A stretch of DNA of 64,000 nt from Calvatia gigantea (GCA_025093985.1 JACAAK010000004.1:1674001-1738000), one strand, 5' to 3'. Positions 22,657 through 35,200 are shown, counted from the stretch's first letter. Program-made: numbers and translations. The notes: generated by a model not told the origin, from the letters alone.

Positions 22657-23057
22657 TTTATATAGATTCTCTTTCCCAATTTTTGACCGTCTCATATGAT
22701 ATATATTCCACATTGATGCAAATAATATTAGTATGCCTTGCGGGCATTATTATTTCGGGGTAGCTTGCGTCCACTGTCACTTGTGGCGGCTGGCCGCCTC
22801 TACCTACCTCCGAGGCCAATAGTATGAGCTGTTGCATATCACTTCCTCGTCCCCCCGCAAAGCAGTACCATCTCCAGTTCCCCCATTGAAAAGCAGGTAA
22901 ATGAAGGCCAGTAGGGTGTTGTTGTCATGGACCAAAGCGTTCGCCGGTACCATAAGAACCGCCTCAATCATCGGGAACAGGTTCCAAGTTCTGTATGGGG
23001 GGTACGTTCTCCACAGCATCACCTTGTCCGGGTTCAATATCCTGTTGTCCCCCTCCC
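22657..23057. other. Convergent 3' intergenic region
   Basis: Lies between the convergent 3' ends of TAF8 and the Myb-repeat gene. It is AT-rich around 22680-22750. No gene was recognised. Confidence 0.5.
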
Positions 23058-25460
23058 TCAGCCGCTTCTCCAACGGGTGTAATCCCTAAAACTTCCATCC
23101 CTTTCTCCCCCTCGCCCTTTTCGACCTCCACCGCCTCTTCCCCGCCGCCTTCCCCTTCCCCTCCCACCGGGACTATTAACCTGCTTCTCAGTTACTCCAC
23201 CTCCCATTCCCGTATCCTTCGGGCCACCTTCCTCACCCTCATTTCCCATCGATGTAGTCTTCTGCTTCTTCCGAGAACTCCTTTTTGACGGTTGTCTTTC
23301 CGATTCCGCTGATAAATCCGCCGCCATGGGTGTCTCTGGAGATGGGTCACCCTTGGTCAGGTCACGTTTCCTCTTTCCACTTTGTCCATATGTCTTTGGC
23401 TGTACTTGGTCATGCGAAGTAGACGCCCCGTCTGATAGTTGCCCAACATCCCGTGCTAATTCAGGTGGGAGTTCCGTTGTACAAAGTTCATTACCGGCCT
23501 GGGATCCAGGTACATTGGCGTCCGTGTCTCCGACTTGGGTTTGGTCTTGGGTCTCTTGAGCTTGATTTTCTGCTCTAGCGGTTCCCTCTACACCCTCACC
23601 CTCATTCGCCCTTTCTTTCTCTTTCCCCTTGTAAATAGGTCTTGGCCGTGGGCGAGGTCTTGCAACGGCTGGTTCTAGGAGAGTGGAAGGACCCGCGTTG
23701 ACGGTTGCAGAGCTTTCTGCAGGGGGGGCTACCTTTGACTTTTTTCTTGTGCGTGGTTTGGTGGGCGCAGGAGCGGGTACGGACACGGGAGAATGAGGCG
23801 TAGAGGCAACACTTTCTCCGGCGCCTGCTGATGCAGGAGCCGTTGACGTTCCCAGACTAGATGGTTGTACTGGCACAGTAGCGTTTGCTTCAGCTTGTTT
23901 TGCACGGATCTTCATTAGCCTATCATGCCGCAACCGGCACTTGAAGAAAAAAAATCAGGGGCAACTCATCAGCCAAGTGACCGAATGTAAAAGGTAAGCG
24001 AGACTCACGTTTGGACCAGTCCTCCCACCACCAACTCTGGTACTGACAATCTTCCATTTATTCCCCAACTCTTTCACGGCTTCTAGTAACTTCTCATCCT
24101 CCTCAGCAGACCATAACCCCTTCCCACCTTCCCCGCCGACCTCAGCCCATCGTTCCCTACACTGCTCATTGGTCCGTCCAGGGAGCACGCTAGCAATATC
24201 AATCCATGAATTACGGAACGCTTCAACACCTTTTCGTAGTCGAGTGTCTTCATCGGGAACCCAGGGTCCACGTTTGATTGAGGAATCCACAGAACGGAAA
24301 TAGCGCGTTTGACATTGAGATGTAGTTACATACGGTGAAACGAAGCGTGCCACTAGAACAACATATAATTTGAGAAGATAGCAGCCAAGGTAAAATATGA
24401 AGAACACGTACCGACGTTCCAGTTATCTGTGCCAAACTTTTGCACGGCCTTGCGTAACTTTTGGTCGGCATCAGCATCCCAATGGTGTCTCGGCCTTGTC
24501 GTAGCCTTCTTCATACAATCGATAGGTATTCGATTCGTCTACAAGAATAAAAAATTCAGGATATCACCTCAAGGATTAGAAACGTGTCTTACTCCCAGTT
24601 CTTTCGCAATCCGTGCCCAATTGGGCTTTCCCCACCTGCAAGGGCGCTGGAGATTAGCTGGTGCAGTTTGTTCAACTCATCCTGTGTCCAATCCCCATGG
24701 TTGATTTTTGGGTGGAGGTTTCCTACCCACTGAATGCGACATTCATCGGGCGTACGTTTGATGGAAGAGTTGTCGGACACCTTTTCAGCTACGATAGACC
24801 AGTTTATTCCATCGATATTGTTCTCGATATCGATAGGTGGGGCTGTAGGACTGGGGTTTAAATGAGAGTGAAAACGAGTGTATAGAATGACATGTAAACA
24901 CACCTATTCCGAGCTCTATAGGCCTCCAGACGCATATTTTCCTTCTTCACGGCCTCCGCGAGAATTTCGGCTTCTCTCCCCTTGACTGTAACATTTTTCT
25001 GTCAGCAAGGTGGTTGGTGATTGGCAAAATAGGCACGTACTCGGATGAACACTAGTCCATCGCACATAATGAGCACGTTGAGATGCTTCCTTATAGAATG
25101 GAGATGACTGGAAAAAACCATGAGGCAAGCTCGCAAAACACGAGGAGAAACCTGACCTGATTCAGGAGCTCAAACGAGGGAATAAGGCCATTAGCTCTCT
25201 TCGCTCCTGGTATCTGTATTTCGCCCTCAAATGCGTCCTCGGGCACCTCTTCTGTCGCTACCCCTTTATGTACGGAGTCCTACGAAGCAATTAAAACATG
25301 CATAAGACCATGACAGAGAGCAACTCACGATGAGTTCGTCAAGTTGTTGCAGTTGCGCTTCTAACTCGGCGACTTTCGTAGTCAATGTATTTTGAATAGT
25401 GAGATTTGACTTTATGGCCTTTTGGGCCAGCTGCTTGATTGTCGGAGTTGGTCCTTCCAT
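23058..25460 (-). CDS. Multi-Myb/SANT DNA-binding protein, one frame break
   Basis: Nuclear protein with several Myb/SANT repeats, in the style of SNAPC4 or Bas1. Exons: 25460-25329, 25279-25157, 25107-25041, 24985-24904, 24850-24593, 24538-24412, 24352-24009, 23939-23058; about 671 codons. An N-terminal coiled coil (TTKVAELEAQLQQLDELI) precedes the repeats. These include IDGINWSIVAEKV with DECRIQWVGN, HGDWTQDELNKLHQLI with NWARIAKELG, RPRHHWDADADQKLRKAVQK, SSIKRGPWVPDEDTRLRKGV with RTNEQCRERW, and GKGLWSAEEDEKLLEAVKEL. The last 290 residues are low-complexity, with an Arg/Gly-rich C-terminus. Exon 5 is one base short: the repeat rejoins only if a base is added to the CCCC run at 24630-24633. 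A SNAPc-like role in snRNA transcription is possible but not shown. Confidence 0.82.
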
Positions 25461-25687
25461 AGTCGTCGTTTACAGACATCGGGATCTCAGGGTCTTCTCT
25501 TATGTAGTGTTGTGTGACATGACAAGAACTGGAAATAGTCAAACTCCCGAACAAACCTGTTCTCGACATTGATCGAGGGAACCAGACCGCAACACCCAGA
25601 TCACGCACGTGACAACACGATCCGAATCGACCTCCGGGCCAGCACCTTTTTGCGTCACAACCTACTGTCGCGACTACCCAAGCATAG

Positions 25688-26415
25688 ATGGCCAACGCCT
25701 CTGCAAAACGCATCGGTATGTCACCTTCGTCCCTCAGATAACATCTCTGACCAATACTGCATAGCCCAACAAAATGAAGCGGCGGTCAAGTCCCTTAAAC
25801 TTGGCATGATCGTCCCAACTATCATTTCTCTTGTACTCCGTTTCCTATTTAGACGTGGCACACTTCCCCCTTCAAAAACCTCCTTGGCCATATATGTTGT
25901 CACTTTCTTTCCGTCTCTCTTCCTGTCAAACTACCTCATCAAGATTGGCACTCCCAGACGCGATCCTACCACCGGTACACTCCTCTCCTATGGCGAAGAC
26001 CTTAACCAAAGTGGCGTAACCGAATGGTGCTTTGATATCCTATACATAACATGTATGTTCCCTTCTTCCACGGATGCAGTGGATTCTACATACTGAGCGC
26101 GCGTAAAGGGGCTTGTCAAATTGGCAGCGGAGTTTTTGGCGACTGGTTTTGGTTATTATACATGGTAGTGCGTCACGAGGTCGCAAACATTAATATTCCC
26201 GACGTTTTGACCCGATGGATTTCTACCACCAGATCCCCCTCTTTGCTGTTTTCAAGCTCTGGTCCTCTGCGATATCACCGTATCTTAAAGCAAACTCTTC
26301 AAGTCCGGAAGATTTACCACCAGATAAGGAATCAACTAGTAGCAAGCGCCAAGAAAAACTCCGCAAGCGCAGTGAGAAAGGTGATCCTCGTGTCCGCACG
26401 CAGGTGCGAAAATAA
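25688..26415 (+). CDS. SND2: TMEM208/SND2-type ER targeting protein
   Basis: ER membrane protein of the TMEM208 family, the fungal SND2 component of SRP-independent protein targeting. Exons: 25688-25715, 25765-26052, 26109-26167, 26233-26415; 185 residues. The order is MANASAKRIAQQNEAAVKSL, a first hydrophobic pair (LGMIVPTIISLVLRFLF and TSLAIYVVTFFPSLFLSNYL), a conserved loop (GTPRRDPTTGTLLS with GEDLNQSGVTEW), and a second pair (CFDILYITWACQIGSG and FWLLYMVIPLFAVFKLW). The tail is hydrophilic and lysine-rich (KRQEKLRKRSEKGDPR). All phases close. The gene is divergent from the Myb gene, with about 227 bases between start codons. Confidence 0.92.
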
Positions 26416-26576
26416 TGTGTTTTGCTTCCTCCATGATATTGTCATATGTACAACACGTTAAAATAATGGTTCCCGAAGCACTATAGAAGAAACTAGAAGG
26501 AAAGTGGATAGATGATGAACCAGTGTAAAATCAGATACATAGGTAAGATGAATGCAAGGCCTTTAAGTTGCCTGAT

Positions 26577-28252
26577 TCAAGCAAGTTGCGCGAAACCAAC
26601 TTGGCTGTTACCAACATCGAATTCTGAGCAGAAAGTCAGCCTCTCATCTCCGTCTGCCAAAAGAAAAATGCGTACTGGTATAGACATTGGTTAAGAAAAC
26701 ATCTCCAACCACCCAGACTACCACAATCGTCAGTCACTGCGCTTGGCTATGAAAAAAAAAAGTAGCCCACAATTGATACCACTAGTTCCAGCAATACCAC
26801 CAACACAATCTGCAGATCCTGCAGAAACCTGACCAAGGTTGAAAGAGTTCGCCGCGATGGCGAACTGCTTTCCTCCGAAAGTTAGGCTAACGTTGGGATT
26901 TGCGTTACATGGGACTGGAGGGAAGCTTCAGTACTCCAAAATACGAATACTGGAGTATGATAACTCACAGGTGAAGAGCCCATCCCCCAGCTGAGGGGCG
27001 GCTCGTGATCCAGGGATAGCGGCGTAGAATTGTGCAACCTGGTTTTGCGGTGCGACGATGAGAGTGGTTCCCGTATCAATGATAGCTTGCTGCCTCGAAA
27101 CCGCAGCTCTCCCATCAACATTAACGGCATCCATGCTCACTTGCCAGAAACCCTGTAATACATCGTCATTACCATATTTCCAGTCTAGAAGCGCATGACT
27201 GTACCTGTTGCGAGACGCGAACGTTCGTAAAGGCTCCTGTGAACAAGTTAGAGTTGACACCGCCCAAGAACAATTCGGATCCCCTCTGAGCTAGCTTGAA
27301 ACCAAACTGTGAGGCAGTGGTTTTTCCTTCAGCGACCAAAGTCTGGAAGAACGGGTTCGCCCCGAACTCTGAAATTTGTGGGAACGCCATCCCCATAAGA
27401 CCATCGGGAGGGAATTGGTCGGCCTCGAACCCAGTAGAATATTGTGTCGCAGCTCCAACAGCTTGATTAGTTGCCTTGTATGGTATATTAGGACGAGGGT
27501 ACTTCATGATTCCAAAAAATGGAACCCCACCGTCAATCCACCAATGGTAACGGTATCTTGGAATACTTCGCCTTGCACAGTCGAGTCATCACCAAAAGCA
27601 AGGCTGAATGTGCGTCGCTGATCACGAGCAGTGGAACTCGCTGCGACGTCGTAAACTTGGTGCCCTTGGCAAGTACGCCCGCAATTCGCGCCGGGCAAGA
27701 ATAGATCGCTGCTCCCTGTAAATGAGGTGCGTTACCATGGCCGTCGTCTCAACAATTGGACGCTCATACGAACCAGTGTCAAAATCAACTATATTTCACA
27801 TTGTGTGAGTTTTGTGTTCAAATATATAAGATTATTATTATTGACCTGTGAATTGTTTTGGGGGTGTGCCAACTGAAATTGCTCCTTGCCACAGCTCTTC
27901 TTGTTCGTCCACAAGTGCATCAGCACCGGTAGCCCTTGCTTGTAATGACTCCGTATGCCCGGGATGGCGCTGTCCAGTGTTTTTCTGAAAAGCTTGGAAC
28001 CCACGATTGAGTTTGCTAATGAGACCGGTAGTCAGCATCCTTAGTCCATGACCATCCGCGTTGTCAAACTCACATTGCCACTTTGTTGACCTGATTTCTC
28101 AGTGCCTCGGGTTTGACAACGCCTTGTTCGTCCACAAGCAAATTAGCCCGCTTGTTGAGTGGGATGACCGTTCCAATCCGGTGCGGAGGAATCGCAGTGG
28201 CCAAAGCTGGCACCGCAACGAGTAAAGCAGCAAAAGCCAAGGACAAACGCAT
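26577..28252 (-). CDS. Secreted polyporopepsin-type aspartic protease
   Basis: Family A1 aspartic endopeptidase. Exons: 28252-28074, 28015-27846, 27788-27774, 27715-27531, 27474-27205, 27152-26969, 26914-26780, 26717-26676, 26623-26577; 408 residues. A signal peptide (MRLSLAFAALLVAVPALATA) and a propeptide of about 80 residues precede the enzyme (LWQGAISVGTPPKQF). The first catalytic motif, DTGSS, is encoded by a 15-base exon plus the next exon; the second is DTGTT in exon 6. Flap-region and late landmarks are present: AFGDDSTVQGEVFQDTVTIG, GLMGMAFPQIS, FGGKQFAIAA, WVVGDVFLTNVYT and the C-terminal FDVGNSQVGFAQLA. All phases agree. It is likely exported for extracellular proteolysis. The window shows no neighbouring protease cluster. 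Confidence 0.92.
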
Positions 28253-29319
28253 CTTGATCAAGTTGGAGTATCTGACTATCTATCGAGAACGGTACGGAAA
28301 GTGGGGCCGTTGAGAGATAGTTACTAGCTTTGCCTTCCCATTTTATAGCTGCAAAACAGCATCTACAGAGTCGTTGAGATGATAGATTTCCCGTGCGAGC
28401 GATTGTGATATTAATAGATCCCGCGAGGTTGTTACTCGCAGGACGGGGAGAAGGAAGGGGGGCTCGGGGAGGGAGTCAGCGCGAAATCATGGGAATCCGA
28501 TAGGTTCAACCATCTGCATAGCGTGGTAGAACCATACGATTTGCTATTAATGCGGTGCTCCAGTCTGTGAAAACAATGTGGAGTGAGTAGCAACCATTGT
28601 TGCCGTCTAAGAAGAGACGAAGTTCGCTCATATACCACCAAGACAACGAGCGCCGGCTCATCGTTATGGAAGGAAGACAGAACTTGTGATATTTTTCGGC
28701 ACAGGGTTCGCTTCAACTCCTCGGTGACTCATCTTCGCAGAGATAGCGATCTGTATGAGCTTAGTCGGGTGCAAGCCCTTAGGCTCACTGAATTGGCAAC
28801 CGTTCACAAATCACACCAGAACAAATGGGTGTTCCCAGGAGTCTATACGGAAGGACATGCGCATCGTACGAGCAGGGAAGATAATGGAAAGTAAGAAAGA
28901 GATATGACGTAAGTCTGATTGACCCGCATCTCCAGCTATTATTTGTCTATGTTAGTAGATCATAATCAGACTTACATCGGGCTCAATTCCCAGCGTGGAG
29001 CAGCGAAGCATTGCAGGAATCACCCAGAAACACATTGGTAGTGTTTACGAAGCATGTGGATGTTAACTCAAACCGAAGAGCAGGAAACAAGGCGGTCGGG
29101 ATCGTGGGTGTGAGGCTATCGTTGCATCCGTTGACCGGTGTCTGGGCTACAATCATGCGAGAATGTCAGACAAGTTGGCTCGTTGTGAGTTGCGCAGTTG
29201 AGAGGTATCTATCATGAAAACATCATTCACGCATCCGACGTTTCACTTAAGAAAGCAATGCCTTGCCGACAGTAGCGAGAAACGCGAGAATATGCGCTGA
29301 AAGGGCTAATAAAAGAAAA
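28253..29319. other. Protease upstream region
   Basis: A gene-free kilobase upstream of the aspartic protease and downstream of the NOSIP homologue. The frame at 28583-28894 has no recognisable motif. Promoter elements of the protease should lie in the last few hundred bases next to 28252. I did not identify a specific site. Confidence 0.4.
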
Positions 29320-30655
29320 CTATCCTTGGAAAGCAATACCGCTTCTGGATGTTTCTGCGAGCCCTCCGCCGGCAAACCCAGTACCTAAACAAAGGTGGTT
29401 AGGACGTGACAAATGTGATTTCCATTTGAGGTGACCACTCGCCTTCTCGCCTAAGTTCCAGGATATCCTTGTCCTTCAACTGCCGGTCACAAACTATGCA
29501 CTGTTTTGACGCTCGCACGAGTGTATCGGTACAGGTCTTGCAGGTGACATGACCACATGGCTTCATCACTGTTGAATATGTCATTTTCTGCTCATAGGAA
29601 ACGTAAGAACAATCCTCACTGAACATCAGAATGTTGTTGGACAGCTGTTTTTTACAAGAAGGGCATATGGGATCTGACTCTTCCTTGGTGGTAGATCCTG
29701 TATTATCGGTTCCGGAACCATTTGAAGGTGACGCGTTGATCTCTGGACGACGGGGCGACACCTCGTGGAAAGTAAACATGACCGGCGACAGATTCTTCAA
29801 TCTGTTGCACTGTCGGCACTTAAGAACAAGAACAGAAAGGCAAGGACCCACAACAACGAATGAGTAGGACTTCCTCCTCTACATATTGTCTGGATCTTCA
29901 GCTGGTCAAGGGATGTCGGCGGACCGGTGGAGGTGTAAGTTGGCGTCAAAGAAGGAAGCCAAAAATCCGGTAATTTGCTCTTCAGAACCTCTGCTTGCTC
30001 CTTCTCGATCTTCCGCATCGCACTCTCTTCAGCTTCCCGCTGAAGCTTTTCGACTGTTGTGGAGTCAAACTCGAACTTACGCTTTGTCCCTCTGCCTGTA
30101 GCGATATTAGGGTGAACAAGCCCGCTGTAATTAATTAAGCTACTGTACCTTCTTGGACTGGCGTTCCACCCTTGGTCCCTACATCACCCGGTCGTGCCGC
30201 CAAACCCAGCTGACTCTTCTCAAACTCAAGTAGTACGCGCTCACGCGCTAATTCCCGAGCCCTAGCTTTCTCCTCTTCGCTCTCCCTTTTCCAAGCCTCT
30301 AGCTTTTCTTTCTGAGACTTGATAGCCTTCTTTTGCGTCACTAGACGGGTTCGTGAGGGCCAGATACGAAGTGGTCACGGACTCACATAAATCAGTGTAA
30401 ACACATTCTTTACAGAACAAATGACCTTCGTCACAAACCACTGGTTCTCTCGCGCGGTTCAGACATAGTGCACAGGCATCAAACCGACGCATTGACTCGT
30501 TTCCAAGACGTTGCTATCACATGCTATGTTATGAGGATGTCTGCCAACAGGATATGCACAATTTAGCGCACTTTTTGGGTACCATACTCAGTTTTCTTGC
30601 GTTCCGCATAACTAAAAATTGAGGAGGCTGTGTTGTTCTTGCTATGTTTTGTCAT
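29320..30655 (-). CDS. NOSIP-type RING/U-box protein
   Basis: Homologue of nitric-oxide-synthase-interacting protein, a nuclear E3 ligase-like protein linked to spliceosomes. Exons: 30655-30572, 30513-30387, 30340-30149, 30095-29858, 29801-29620, 29568-29443, 29384-29320; 337 residues. The start MTKHSKNNTASSIFSYAERK is diagnostic. A first split RING/U-box half follows (CALCLNRAREPVVCDEGHLF, CKECVYTDLL), then a coiled coil (QKEKLEAWKRESEEEKARAR) and a linker. The second half is CPSCKKQLSNN, MKPCGHVTCKTCTDTLVR and CIVCDRQLKDKDILEL, and the protein ends in GGLAETSRSGIAFQG. The last intron is GC-AG (donor GCGAGT); without it the conserved C-terminus is lost. All phases close. Confidence 0.93.
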
Positions 30656-31018
30656 ACGTCCTATTTATGCGGGAGTTGCACCTGGAAATTTAGGAGTGGA
30701 TAGTTGAGCTCTCCGGGCTTCACAAAGTGCCTGGGAGGTGAGATTATTGCGTGGTCTTGTTTGCTTCTAAAGCCAATAGCCTCACCAGATCAATCACGAA
30801 TATATTGAGCCATCAACATTTCAATGGTCAAATCCCATCAGTCAATTGATGTCTGGTATTGCGTTCCCTTGCAAGTGCACACCCGCTTGAGCAATACAGA
30901 ACCGCATCGATAATATCCCAAAAGCTTACGTCATGGGAGGTCATAGCCCTCTCCCAAACGAAACCCTGATCAGGGACAAAATTTCGTCCGAAAGGGAGCA
31001 AAAATTTAATCAGTTGCC
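30656..31018. other. Region upstream of NOSIP gene
   Basis: Presumed promoter of the NOSIP-type gene, followed by sequence up to the inverted-repeat element. No gene was recognised. Confidence 0.4.
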
Positions 31019-32215
31019 CCAGTACCAGGACCCCAGACTATAGCAGGGGAGGCGGTTCGGAAAATGGGCATATTTCACCAATCATATCCGAACCAAATTT
31101 TCCATTTGCTGTGAAAATTTGTCCGAACTCCGAACCGGCCTACCTGAGGGTGCCCGGTTTTGTCCGAACCGGCGATTCGGCCTACCCAAAATCACCAAAA
31201 AATGGTTTTCCTGCGAAAATAATACTGTACTATCATTCTTCACCTGTTAGCCACTTTTTTGGAATTTTCCCTCTTACTCCTTCCTTGCTCCGTGTTTTCT
31301 CTTAAAATCTCGTCCACTCATGTGCAAATATCTCTACTCTACGAATATGAACTTTTTAAGATTTTATTTTAACAGACAGTCACGTCGGAGCAGTTCCGGT
31401 GAGCGCAAGTCCGTTTTTTCGGCTGTTGGCCACCCTCTGTCACCACTTGTCACAATCTGCTTTCCAGACCACTAATTCTTGAATTCTCGGAGCTTAAGTT
31501 AACATATCAAACTGAAAAATCGCAGGCATATTTACTGGTATGTAATCCATCCTTGCAGTAAATTTTACACCCAGATCTTCACGGGATCGGAAAAGGTCTG
31601 AGAAATCACAGCAAAAATGACGGACTGATTAGGGCCCCTCCTTCACAATTATTTTTTTCCTGACTCTCCACTGAAGCCTCCCACTAAAATTTTGGTATGG
31701 TCATATTCTATGCTACAAGGACTGTGTACATTCTGAATTCTGGGCCAGTGCATGCAAGGGAGAAGGAGAAAATATGGGGTGGCCAACAGGTGAAGAATGA
31801 TAGTATGTGCATTGAATACAGAAAATACGACATATTACTCCCACCTGTGGTTTGTTTCGTGAAAAGTGCCATCACTTGCTTGAAATTATTCCTCAATTTC
31901 GCAAAAATGCAGGAAAACAATATTGTTAATTTCAACCCCCAAGAAAATGGGGGGGAGAAGGGAGATAAACGGACAAGGTGCTGAGGTTAGTTAAGGTTAA
32001 TTGACGGGACTCTGGGAGAGCAACTTGGGGGGACTGGTTGGAGGTGCTCACCCATGCTCGGCCCCCACCCATTCTGCCAATTTCTGTCTGAACCCCCGTA
32101 CCTGGCCCCCACCTGGGGTGGGTTCCAGTCTTGTCCGAACCGCCTCCCTCCATTTTGGCCCCCAAGAATTTCCGAACCTGGCCTCCCGTGCTATATTCCG
32201 GGGTCCTCCAGTACC
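31019..32215. mobile_element. Non-autonomous inverted-repeat element, hAT-like
   Basis: The segment begins and ends with imperfect inverted repeats of about 45 bases. The left end (31021-31068) and the reverse complement of the right end (32161-32215) share AGGACCCC, TATAGCA, GGGAGGC and GGTTCGGAAA in the same order and spacing. The 8-base word CCAGTACC occurs directly at both edges (31019-31026 and 32208-32215), as expected for a target-site duplication of the hAT type. Inside there is no transposase-like frame, only non-coding sequence with repeated GTCCGAACC words (for example near 31120, 31160 and 32135). Exact termini are uncertain because the edge word is itself partly palindromic. Confidence 0.7.
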
Positions 32216-35200
32216 CTCAATGCTTTTTGAGCAGTCAACCTGAGGGCCTGTCATCCGGGCAATCCAGTTCAATCCATTCAATCAACCTACTGGGGTGGTC
32301 CATGAGAAATTACCAAAAAAAGAAATCGAGCTATGTTACCCATAGCTGAAAAGCGGAATGTCGGGCGGTCAAACAATACTGTGCCCCCGCGTGCAAACCA
32401 CAGTACAGAACAAATAAGGTTTTCTCATTACACAATTAGTGTCTCCACATAAACGCTTGGACTGGGCGTTCGTAGTCAACGCTTAAACTATCACTGAGAC
32501 GGGTAAATTCCTTGCATAAACTTTACTCAAAGTGTAGGGGAAGCTCTCTACATCACCGTTGGAAGGATTGGAGTAGAGGATTTTAGTGGGTATTCATCCA
32601 CGAAATTTCTATTCTTCGTTAACAACTTTCATAATCATTCGTTGGCCTTGCATAACTTAGGGTGTGTCTAATGAATCTTAGAGCTATAACTTGAAGGAGG
32701 CAACTACACAAGATAAATCGTAGAGTAGCGTCGTAATGACGATAGAATTCCTCAGTTAGATTAGTCAAGGACGAGGATATCATCTGAAGATTGATAAAGA
32801 CTGATGCAGTTTCCCTTGTGGAATATTCCAGAGTGGCAATGAAATAATGCAATCATCTCGACAAGTCGTACAGTAAAAGACGAGTGAAGAAGGCATAATC
32901 TTGGGAAGTTCTGTTCGATGATGTCAAACGATATAGTCTAATAGGCGTACTGTTCAACAACCATTCATCTCCTTGCTTGTAATTGCAAGTTCGTGTACAA
33001 CGATGAGATTGGGTGAACTAGAACAGCTCTGTATGACTTATTGCAAAGGTGGTAGCCTTCAACGATTGCCTCAAAAGCATTACACTCGAGGACATTCGTT
33101 ATAAGATTTTCTCGATATAAATCGGCTGCACACTAATGTGGCGCTACAAATTTTTATCCCTAATGTCGTAGACAAATGCTGGAATATGAAAACAGTTCAG
33201 ACTTGTCTTTCCCAAAGGATTTCAGTTTCTTGCCTCAAGCCTAATGTAAAGCGGCGAGGTCTAAGAATTGAACTGGTGACATAGTGCTGAAGCTCAACCA
33301 TTATACGTTGGGAGCTATTCTGCTAATTCCTAGACGTGTCGTCATTTCCTTTCTTTATAATGATGCGATTCACGAGATCCTGTAAAGGATATTCTTCTCA
33401 AGTGAATAGAGCGTTGTGCTCCCGCTATCATCTTCATATGATCCGCGAGGATTTCTCACTTGTTGCGTAGAAAAGGATTTATAGCCAGCGCTTACATCTC
33501 ACGCGGCACACCGTTATTCGTAGCATTTATCAAGGAGTATGAAGTCGAAAGTACTACCGTATATCCTTCCATTGGTATCAAGGTCAGCGACATCCGAAGA
33601 TGGCGACACAAGAACTCCTCCGGCGCCAGGCTCCATAAAGAGCAGTCTAAAGGATTTCTTAAGGAATTCGTCGGCATGTTGCATCGTATGGTGCTATACA
33701 CATCCTCTTTCTCAATTATAGTTGCTAAATGGTGCGCTCAAGTCCTTTATAATGGACGGCGACTTCCATGAAGTCAAACTTCTTTAAGCAATCATTGTTA
33801 CTCCTGTAGTTGGCGGACAAAGCATTTTAATGTGCTCATCCATGCTCTAACTCAAAACAGGTCTTCAAACTTGGGCGCGTGGACATGCGCTTAACACAAG
33901 TGAAGGAACGTTGATGCTAGAAGCAGGGCGCGATATACAGCGACGCAGCTCCTCTATAAGAGAAATAGTATATGGCGGCAATCGCTTGAGCCAGCGACAT
34001 GTTTAAACTATATTCTGAAGTATTTCCTGAAACGACATAATGGCGGTATTACCAGCTCATTATCCTTCTCCCCTTATTTCCCAGCTGCAAGGACGCGATT
34101 AGCGTTCTTCTCCTTGCTATCTTCTTTGGATATTTTTGCGAATGCTGCAAGTGCTGCTGCAACGTAAGCGCTGCAAATGCGGCGGCCCATTGCCTTAGCG
34201 TGGCATAAAGCGCTTATAGCGCATGAGCTATCCGTAGAAAGAATAAAGCGGTGGTCGAATAGACGTGGAAGGGGTAAAGCGTTAAAGCCTGAGGCGAAGG
34301 AACAAACGGCGGACTTCTCAAAGATATTTTCTATATCCCAGCTTTATTTGATTAAGCGGGCCTTAGCGGCTTATCACTGCCAGCTTAAGTGGGTCAAATA
34401 GCTCAGGTATATGCTCGTGGTGTGTTATTCTACTCAAGGCGGGACTTGCCCAATCGACTTGAAACACAAGAACACAAGGCTTATAATATGCCTGACACTG
34501 CGGTATTTATTGCGGTCACGAAGACCAGCTAATTTACCAGCAAAGCGGAGTATAATGCTCAGCGTAAATGATACATCATATAGTAAATTACTGAGGCGGA
34601 TCTGAAGAGAATCCCAAAAGCCCAAAGCGTTGTCGTCGATCAGAGAGAGAATACCAGAACAGAGGTGGAGCAACCAGAGCGGAACAGTTCTGCTGCAACC
34701 CAAAATGGGGAGTGGACCTAAAGCGGTCGAACCAGACCGAAGATGACGGTTTGCCAGATCAAAAACCAAGAACGGGTAACAACGTGTCAGCATCATGTAG
34801 GACTGCTGTGCGTAGTGCACGCGTTCACAACATGGGTCAGACAGGGTATCAAGTGGACCAAAGGCACCACTGTCTCCCAGGTTGAAAGTGACCGTAGCCT
34901 CCTCAAACTCTACCAGCGTGCTAACGCGGTCCGAGTGAGCGGCGGTCGGGGCCCATAACCTGTTGAGAGAACGAGTAGACATCCCAATATAAGTTCACAC
35001 TACCTAAGCGTGTAGGCGTCAGCGGTGGAGGGTAGTCGTATTCATCCGGGAGACGGTCCAGTAGGAGAGGCGCATGGCAGCGGACATAGTCCTGCTTATA
35101 CCATCGTACTCAGAGAGTCTTGAGGAGAAGGGAAGCGATGCTTAGAAGAAGCTAGCGTAGAGGATAGAAGACATAGTGTCTTACGCCAGAAGGCGTATCC

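Noticed and set aside
24593..24680. Short intron in the Myb gene instead of a frame break
   Set aside because: A GTTGAA donor to the CTTGCAG acceptor would remove helix residues expected between TQDEL and NWARIAKEL. A single missing base in CCCC explains the frame with no loss.
33250..33320. tRNA-like A box and B box on the minus strand
   Set aside because: The boxes are only about 33 bases apart, no acceptor stem pairs, and the anticodon arm is not convincing. At most a degraded tRNA-derived fragment.
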